This document shows, in pieces, positions 22,170 through 26,526 of a stretch of DNA of 26,526 nucleotides. This DNA is from Pseudomonadota bacterium (GTDB taxonomy: Bacteria > Pseudomonadota > Alphaproteobacteria > Rhizobiales > Xanthobacteraceae). How positions within the stretch are numbered: the stretch's first letter is position 1; the number at the start of each line of letters is the position of its first letter. The stretch is taken from contig JAEZFA010000089.1 in assembly GCA_023417665.1 (NCBI GenBank), forward strand, positions 1 to 26,526, in the 5' to 3' direction. Made by a program: the position numbers and the translations under genes. Below the pieces are notes generated by a model. The model was given only the letters and a program-made list of their open reading frames with translations, ran no database searches and was not told the DNA's origin.

Positions 22170-23717
22170 CTAGCGCCGCAGGATGCCGCCAAGCGCCCCG
22201 CGAATGATTGCCCGGCCGATCGTATTGCCCATGGAGCCGCCGATTTTCTTGCCGAGCTCTCCGGCAACCGCGCCGCCGATCCGGTTCGTCACCGAACGGG
22301 TCACCTCACGGGCCACCTTTTGCCCGGCGCTCAGCTTCTCGCCGCGCTTTCTGGTAGTGCCGAAAATACCGCCTATGAGATCGCCGAACCCGCCGAGAAT
22401 GCCGCCCGACGGCTGCTCGTCGCCGCCATCCTGTCCGGCGTTCTTCGTCTTCAGGTCGGTCTTCTTCTGAAGCATCTCGTAGGCGGACTCGCTGTCGATC
22501 GCGGTATCGTATTTCCCGCGAACCGGGCTCCGGGTGATTATCGCCTTGCGCTGCGCCTCGGTGACCGGCCCCACATCGGCCGCGGGCGGCCGGATGAGGC
22601 AGCGATCCACCATGGCCGGAACACCGTTGCCTTCGAGGAACGAGGTCAATGCCTCGCCCTTGCCCAGCTCGGTAATGACCTGCTCAGTCTTCAGCTTGGG
22701 GTTCGGCCTGAAGCTTTGCGCTGCAACCTTCACCGCCTTCTGCTCTTTCGGGGTATAGGCCCGAAGCGCGTGCTGCACGCGGTTGCCGAGCTGCGCCAGC
22801 ACCGAATCGGGCACGTCTGCCGGATTCTGGGTCACGAAATAGACGCCGACGCCCTTCGAGCGGATCAGGCGCACAACCTGCTCGATCTTGTCGAGCAGCA
22901 CCTTCGGCGCCTCGTCGAAGAAAAAGACGAGCTTCGGCTTATCGACGTCGCCGACTTCCGGAAGCTCCTCGAACAGTTCCGAGAGCAGCCACAGCAGGAA
23001 GATCGCATAGAGCCGCGGATTGGCCATCAGCTTGTCCGCCGCGATCAGGTTGATGACGCCCTTGCCGTCCTTCTGTTTCATCAGATCGGCGATCTCGAGC
23101 GCGGGTTCGCCGAAGAATTTCTCGCCGTTCTGATTTTCCAGCACGAGAATCTGCCGCTGGATCGCGCCGACCGTCGCCGCCGAGACGTTGCCGTAGGTCT
23201 TCGTCAGGTCGGAGGCGTTCTCGGCGATGAAAGCCATCATCGCGCGCAGATCCTTGAGGTCGAGAATCGGCAGCCCATTCTCGTCCGCCACCCGGAAGGC
23301 GATGTTCAGCACGCCCTCCTGCGTGTCGTTCAGGTTCATCATGCGCGAGAGCAGCAGCGGCCCCATCTCGGTGACGGTGGCGCGGATCGGATGGCCCTGT
23401 TCGCCGAACAAATCCCAGAATACCACCGGAAATTCGTCGGCCTGGTACTCCATATCGATCTCTTTGCAGCGCTTGACGACCCAGTCCTTGCCCTGTCCGG
23501 GCTGGGATACGCCGGAAAGATCGCCCTTGATGTCCGCGGCAAAGACCGGAACGCCCGCGCGAGAGAAGCCCTCGGCGATGGTCTGCAGGGTTACGGTCTT
23601 GCCGGTACCGGTGGCGCCCGTAACCAGGCCGTGACGGTTCGCAAGATTGAGGCTCAGATACTCGGGCTTGGTCGCAAGGCCCACGAAGAGCTTGTCATCG
23701 GTATCCGCGTTCGCCAT
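22170..23717 (-). CDS. HerA-like P-loop ATPase (DUF853 family)
   Basis: A 515-aa cytoplasmic P-loop ATPase of the HerA/FtsK superfamily (DUF853, YjgR-like). It has Walker A GATGTGKT (34-41), AADIKGDLSGVSQPG with Walker B-like character, a second acidic motif KLVFFFDEAPKVL, and VYFVTQNPADVPDSVLAQLGNRVQHALRA as sensor region. The C-terminal 60 residues are Gly-rich (NRIGGAVAGELGKKIGGSMG). Role in the cell is not established. The ATG at 23717, with GAGGAA 7 bases upstream, is preferred to the TTG at 23732. The 134 bases between its stop and the receiver-like gene show no gene. Confidence 0.9.
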   Translation of the reverse strand: MANADTDDKLFVGLATKPEYLSLNLANRHGLVTGATGTGKTVTLQTIAEGFSRAGVPVFAADIKGDLSGVSQPGQGKDWVVKRCKEIDMEYQADEFPVVFWDLFGEQGHPIRATVTEMGPLLLSRMMNLNDTQEGVLNIAFRVADENGLPILDLKDLRAMMAFIAENASDLTKTYGNVSAATVGAIQRQILVLENQNGEKFFGEPALEIADLMKQKDGKGVINLIAADKLMANPRLYAIFLLWLLSELFEELPEVGDVDKPKLVFFFDEAPKVLLDKIEQVVRLIRSKGVGVYFVTQNPADVPDSVLAQLGNRVQHALRAYTPKEQKAVKVAAQSFRPNPKLKTEQVITELGKGEALTSFLEGNGVPAMVDRCLIRPPAADVGPVTEAQRKAIITRSPVRGKYDTAIDSESAYEMLQKKTDLKTKNAGQDGGDEQPSGGILGGFGDLIGGIFGTTRKRGEKLSAGQKVAREVTRSVTNRIGGAVAGELGKKIGGSMGNTIGRAIIRGALGGILRR

Positions 23718-24048
23718 TCCTGCGTTCCTCAATCCACCTCGTTAGAAAACTTATAGTCCGGCAGCGCGCAAGTTTCCAACCCGCCGCGCGAGTCGCAAAG
23801 TCGCGCCGCAGTCAACAGGAGCCGCGGAAAAAAAGTTTTTGACAGCCTGTTGCTTTTGCACGACGACATGAAGCGACAACGAGCTCCGCAGCGGTTGAAA
23901 GGGACAGGGCAATGACTTCGGTTGCGATCGAAAGTAACCCCATCGTAACCCGTCTCCCCTACCTCGTCGCGGCACTGCAAAATCACTCGCATCGATAACA
24001 AGAAGCAAGGCTGCGGCCCAAGAAGCCGCGCTGCAAGGGAATTCGGGC
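23718..24048. other. Intergenic region with a TTGACA motif and two tiny coupled open frames
   Basis: This 331-base gap lies between divergent HerA-like and DUF4332 genes. It holds a perfect -35-type TTGACA at 23839-23844 without a clear -10. A 15-codon frame (ATG 23868) follows, whose stop overlaps the ATG of a 28-codon frame (23912-23998, MTSVAIESNPIVTRLPYLVA...). Both are too short for composition tests, and ribosome sites are modest (GGGACAGG). They could be leader peptides, part of a small RNA, or chance. Confidence 0.25.
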
Positions 24049-24504
24049 GTGAACAAAAAGGAGCATCCTTCCTATCCGATCCATGCGATCGGCGGGATCG
24101 ACGCGATGTCCATTGAGAAGCTGCGCGCGGTGCGGATTCGCACCACTGCCGGCCTGCTCAAAGCGGCCAAACACGCCAAAGGCCGCAAGGAACTGGCACA
24201 AAAGACCGGCATCGCCGTCGGAGACCTTCTCGGCCTCGTGAACCAGGCCGATCTCATGCGCATCAAGGGCCTCGGCGGCGAATACACCTCGCTACTGAAA
24301 GAAGCCGGGGTCGATACGGTGCGATCGCTTCGCCACCGGAACCCGCAGCACCTCGCCAAGAAAATGGCCGAGCGCAACGCCATGCGAAAAAACGGCGCCA
24401 CGGAAGCGCGCGGTGAATGTCAGGTGCAACTCCTGCCCGGAGAAAAGGCGATCCAGAAATGGATCGAGCACGCAAAGAACCTGACGCTCCAGATTACCTA
24501 CTAA
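24049..24504 (+). CDS. DUF4332 domain-containing protein
   Basis: A 151-aa protein with tandem helix-hairpin-helix character: YPIHAIGGIDAMSIEKLRAV and TAGLLKAAKHAKGRKELAQK, then LLGLVNQADLMRIKGLGGEY and LLKEAGVDTVRSLRHRNPQHL. The C-terminal KAIQKWIEHAKNL is usual for DUF4332. Such folds often bind DNA non-specifically; no function is established. The start is GTG at 24049 with AAGGGA 8 bases upstream. It sits alone, 51 bases before folP. Confidence 0.85.
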   Translation: MNKKEHPSYPIHAIGGIDAMSIEKLRAVRIRTTAGLLKAAKHAKGRKELAQKTGIAVGDLLGLVNQADLMRIKGLGGEYTSLLKEAGVDTVRSLRHRNPQHLAKKMAERNAMRKNGATEARGECQVQLLPGEKAIQKWIEHAKNLTLQITY

Positions 24505-24555
24505 CCGGTCACGCGCCTGCTTGCGTTTTGGCCGAGCGGGCGTTCTAGTTCAGTC

Positions 24556-25395
24556 ATGCTTGCAAAACCGCCGGCGAGAATACTGCGTGCGCGGGGGCTT
24601 TCGATCCCGCTCGGGCCCCGGCCCGTCATCATGGGCATCCTCAACGTCACTCCGGACTCCTTTTCCGATGGCGGCTCCTATTGCTCGGTTCATGAGGCGG
24701 TCGCGACGGCGCAGCGCATGAACGCCGAAGGCGCGGCGATCATCGATGTCGGCGGCGAATCGACCCGACCGGGCCACGAACCGGTAGACGCCGCGACCGA
24801 ACTCGCGCGCGTGGCCCCCGTCATCGAGAGTCTTTCGGCGATCTCGGCCATGCCGATCTCGATCGACACCTATAAAGCCGAGGTCGCGCGCAAGGCGGTC
24901 GAAGCCGGCGCGCATATCGTGAACGACGTCTGGGGGCTGTCACGCGATCCCGGCATGGCAAATGCCGTCGCGGAAACCGGGGCCGCGGTCGTGATCATGC
25001 ACAACCGTGCGCAGATCGATGCATCCATCGATATTTTCGAGGACATGAAAGCATTCTTCGCCAAGGCCGTGGACAAATGCCTTGCCGCGGGCGTCGGCGA
25101 GGATCAGATCGTGCTCGATCCCGGCATCGGCTTCGGCAAGACACTCGCACAGAACCTTGCAATTCTTGGCGACCTTTCCCGCCTGAACGATTACGGATTC
25201 CCTGCCCTGCTCGGCGCATCCCGCAAATCCTTCATCGACAAGGTTTCGCCGAGCGAGCCCGGCGACCGGATCGGCGGAAGCGTGGTGACGACCGTGCTTG
25301 CGGCGCTTGCCGGGACGGCGATCGTGCGCGTGCACGATGTATCGACGCATATGCAGGCATTGCGCGTCGTCGAAGCGACGGGAGCAGCCGCATGA
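24556..25395 (+). CDS. folP: Dihydropteroate synthase
   Basis: A 279-aa cytoplasmic enzyme joining 6-hydroxymethyl-dihydropterin pyrophosphate and p-aminobenzoate to dihydropteroate; the target of sulfonamides. Signature motifs are all present: VIMGILNVTPDSFSDGG, AAIIDVGGESTRPGHEPV, ISIDTYKAEVARKAVEAGAH, IVNDVWGL, VLDPGIGFGKTLAQN, ALLGASRKSFID and TAIVRVHDVSTHMQALRV. Length is normal. The stop overlaps the folB ATG (ATGA), starting a three-gene folate operon. No strong ribosome site precedes the ATG. Confidence 0.97.
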   Translation: MLAKPPARILRARGLSIPLGPRPVIMGILNVTPDSFSDGGSYCSVHEAVATAQRMNAEGAAIIDVGGESTRPGHEPVDAATELARVAPVIESLSAISAMPISIDTYKAEVARKAVEAGAHIVNDVWGLSRDPGMANAVAETGAAVVIMHNRAQIDASIDIFEDMKAFFAKAVDKCLAAGVGEDQIVLDPGIGFGKTLAQNLAILGDLSRLNDYGFPALLGASRKSFIDKVSPSEPGDRIGGSVVTTVLAALAGTAIVRVHDVSTHMQALRVVEATGAAA

Positions 25396-25760
25396 AAGGC
25401 GTTATCGAAATTGTCGGGCTGGTATTGTTCGCGCGGCACGGCGTCGGCGAAGAGGAAGCACGGCTCGGACAGCGCTTCATTCTCGATATCAGGCTCGAAG
25501 CCGATGTTTCGGAAGCAGTCAAACACGACCGGCTGGCCGATACGGTGGACTATGGCGAAGTCGTCGCCGTGACCGATGCGCTGTTTCGCGACAAACGCTT
25601 CTATTTGATCGAAGCGGCGGCGGGTCATGTCGCCGCGGGTATCCTTGCGCACTTCCCGGCCGTGAAAAACGTCCGCGTGACCGTGAAGAAACCGTCGGCA
25701 CCGATCGACGCGCTCTTCGATTACGTTGCCACCACGGTCGAACGCAGACGCGATGGCTGA
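25392..25760 (+). CDS. folB: Dihydroneopterin aldolase
   Basis: A 122-aa enzyme that splits 7,8-dihydroneopterin to 6-hydroxymethyl-dihydropterin and glycolaldehyde, one step before FolK. It has the family features FARHGVGEEEARLGQRFILD, DTVDYGEVV, a FYLIEAAAGHVAAGIL helix with the pterin-binding Glu, and VRVTVKKPSAPI with the catalytic Lys. Length is standard. It overlaps folP upstream by four bases and folK downstream by eight, so the three are translated together. Confidence 0.95.
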   Translation: MKGVIEIVGLVLFARHGVGEEEARLGQRFILDIRLEADVSEAVKHDRLADTVDYGEVVAVTDALFRDKRFYLIEAAAGHVAAGILAHFPAVKNVRVTVKKPSAPIDALFDYVATTVERRRDG

Positions 25761-26238
25761 GGTTTATATCGGGCTCGGCTCCAATCTCGGAGATCGCCTG
25801 GCTCATCTCGCGGCGGCGCGCGACGCGCTGTCGAGCCGCACGGGCCGATTGCTCGCAGCATCCTCGATCTACGACACCGATCCCTGGGGACCTGTCCCGC
25901 AGGACAACTATCTGAATCAGGTGGTCGGCATTGCCACCACCTTCGCGCCGCGCGCGCTGCTTGCCGTGCTGCACGAGATCGAGCGCGAGCAAGGCCGCGA
26001 CCGGAAGAACGAGGTGCGATACGGCCCGCGCTCGCTCGACCTCGACATACTGCTTTATTCGGATCGCGTGATTGCCGAAGACGACCTCTCCATTCCGCAT
26101 CCGCGGATTGCAGAGCGCGCCTTTGTCCTCGTGCCGCTTGCGGAAATTGCACCGGAGGCGCAGATCGCCGGGGTTGCCGCGGCGACGTTGCTTCGCCGCA
26201 TCGACACGTCCGGCGTCCGGCGCTACCAGACCCGATAG
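25753..26238 (+). CDS. folK: 6-hydroxymethyl-7,8-dihydropterin pyrophosphokinase
   Basis: A 161-aa HPPK that pyrophosphorylates 6-hydroxymethyl-dihydropterin with ATP to make the FolP substrate. Motifs: VYIGLGSNLGDRLAHL, DTDPWGPVPQDNYLNQVV, LHEIEREQGRDRKNEVRYGP, RSLDLDILLYSD with the metal-binding Asp pair, and IPHPRIAERAFVLVPLAEIAP. The ATG at 25753 gives the expected N-terminus; a nearby upstream start adds nine residues that do not fit. It is the last gene of the folP-folB-folK set. Confidence 0.96.
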   Translation: MAEVYIGLGSNLGDRLAHLAAARDALSSRTGRLLAASSIYDTDPWGPVPQDNYLNQVVGIATTFAPRALLAVLHEIEREQGRDRKNEVRYGPRSLDLDILLYSDRVIAEDDLSIPHPRIAERAFVLVPLAEIAPEAQIAGVAAATLLRRIDTSGVRRYQTR

Positions 26239-26297
26239 CAACGCTTGGCGCGGCCCGCTCCTTCATGGCAAGGTCGGGCGTCCTTTGAGTATTTCCG

Positions 26298-26526
26298 ATG
26301 TCAGAACTTGCACTCGCCTCCGAATTTCCTGCCGCGACCCGCGACGACTGGACGAAGCTCGTCGAGAGCGCGCTCAAAGGTGCAACTTTTGAAAAGAGAC
26401 TCGTCTCGAAGACCTATGACGGCATCGCGATCCAGCCGCTGTACGAGCGCGCCAAGGACGCGGACCGCGTTGCCGGTCGCGCCGATGGCGAACCGTGGGC
26501 GGTACTGCAACGGATAGACTTTCGCG
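26298..26526 (+). CDS. Methylmalonyl-CoA mutase small (beta) subunit, N-terminal fragment
   Basis: The frame from ATG 26298 stays open for 76 codons to the window end. The translation (MSELALASEFPAATRDDWTK, then LVESALKGATFEKRLVSKTY, DGIAIQPLYERAKDAD, and GEPWAVLQRIDF) matches the N-terminus of the methylmalonyl-CoA mutase small-subunit family, with DW-x-x-LVE-x-ALKGA and TYDGI-x-x-PLY. In two-subunit enzymes this chain partners the B12-binding large subunit to interconvert methylmalonyl-CoA and succinyl-CoA. The gene is cut by the window edge. It follows folK by 59 bases and has only a weak ribosome site. Confidence 0.75.
   Translation, partial: MSELALASEFPAATRDDWTKLVESALKGATFEKRLVSKTYDGIAIQPLYERAKDADRVAGRADGEPWAVLQRIDFR

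Noticed and set aside
22152..23756. Plus-strand open frame opposite the HerA-like gene
   Set aside because: His/Arg-rich shadow; the minus-strand frame has Walker motifs and a ribosome site.

Overview
The window is GC-rich chromosomal DNA from an alphaproteobacterium, most likely of the Hyphomicrobiales (Bradyrhizobiaceae/Xanthobacteraceae-like). This is inferred from gene content: DUF1491, DUF5330, DUF6456 and DUF4332 proteins, the YcgN family, a PdhS/DivJ-type histidine kinase, and a perfect TTAA-N7-TTAA CtrA-type box. No rRNA, tRNA, insertion sequence, integrase, prophage or CRISPR array is visible. Most of it is ordinary, tightly packed core genome with many 4-base ATGA overlaps.

Region by region. 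(1) 44-1558, minus strand: a winged-helix/nucleotidyltransferase protein, a HEPN-like partner and the core gene ycgN form one overlapping operon. It is driven by a near-ideal sigma70 promoter with two copies of a CCCATTTTGGGG palindromic operator, 21 bp apart. This HEPN/MNT-type module is the best candidate for an unusual system here. (2) 1568-5010: a multi-pass membrane protein, divergent from a class A penicillin-binding protein. (3) 5098-6215: a DUF1214/DUF1254 pair whose second gene is cut by an in-frame TAG. (4) 6212-7245, minus: a lipoprotein coupled to a small 65-aa gene behind a CtrA-type box. (5) 7270-10229, minus: a DUF1491 protein, then a membrane-anchored peptidoglycan-binding-domain protein coupled to a PAS sensor kinase. 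(6) 10605-11477: a DUF5330 protein and SufE. (7) 11474-12447, minus: a DUF6456 protein and a stand-alone DnaA domain-IV-like protein, with DnaA-box-like motifs upstream. (8) 12965-16411: msrB, an oligopeptidase B-like peptidase and an EamA transporter in a row. (9) 16408-17373, minus: a proline-rich membrane protein. (10) 17566-20094: Fe superoxide dismutase with promoter and terminator-like hairpins, then a GT-C/ArnT-like membrane glycosyltransferase. (11) 20107-23717, minus: an M20 peptidase, a degenerate receiver-domain protein and a HerA-like ATPase. (12) 24049-26526: a DUF4332 protein, the folate operon folP-folB-folK, and the start of a methylmalonyl-CoA mutase small subunit.

Functionally, the window mixes envelope genes (PBP1A, peptidoglycan-binding protein, lipoprotein, glycosyltransferase), redox and Fe-S maintenance (SufE, MsrB, SOD) and pterin synthesis. 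It also holds several proteins whose domain composition suggests cell-cycle or replication control (PdhS-like kinase, DnaA-IV-like protein, CtrA-type site). Three convergent gene pairs end on interlocking stop codons (CTAG twice more exactly, CTAA once), leaving no space for terminators. All functions are read from sequence motifs alone; no database search was run.
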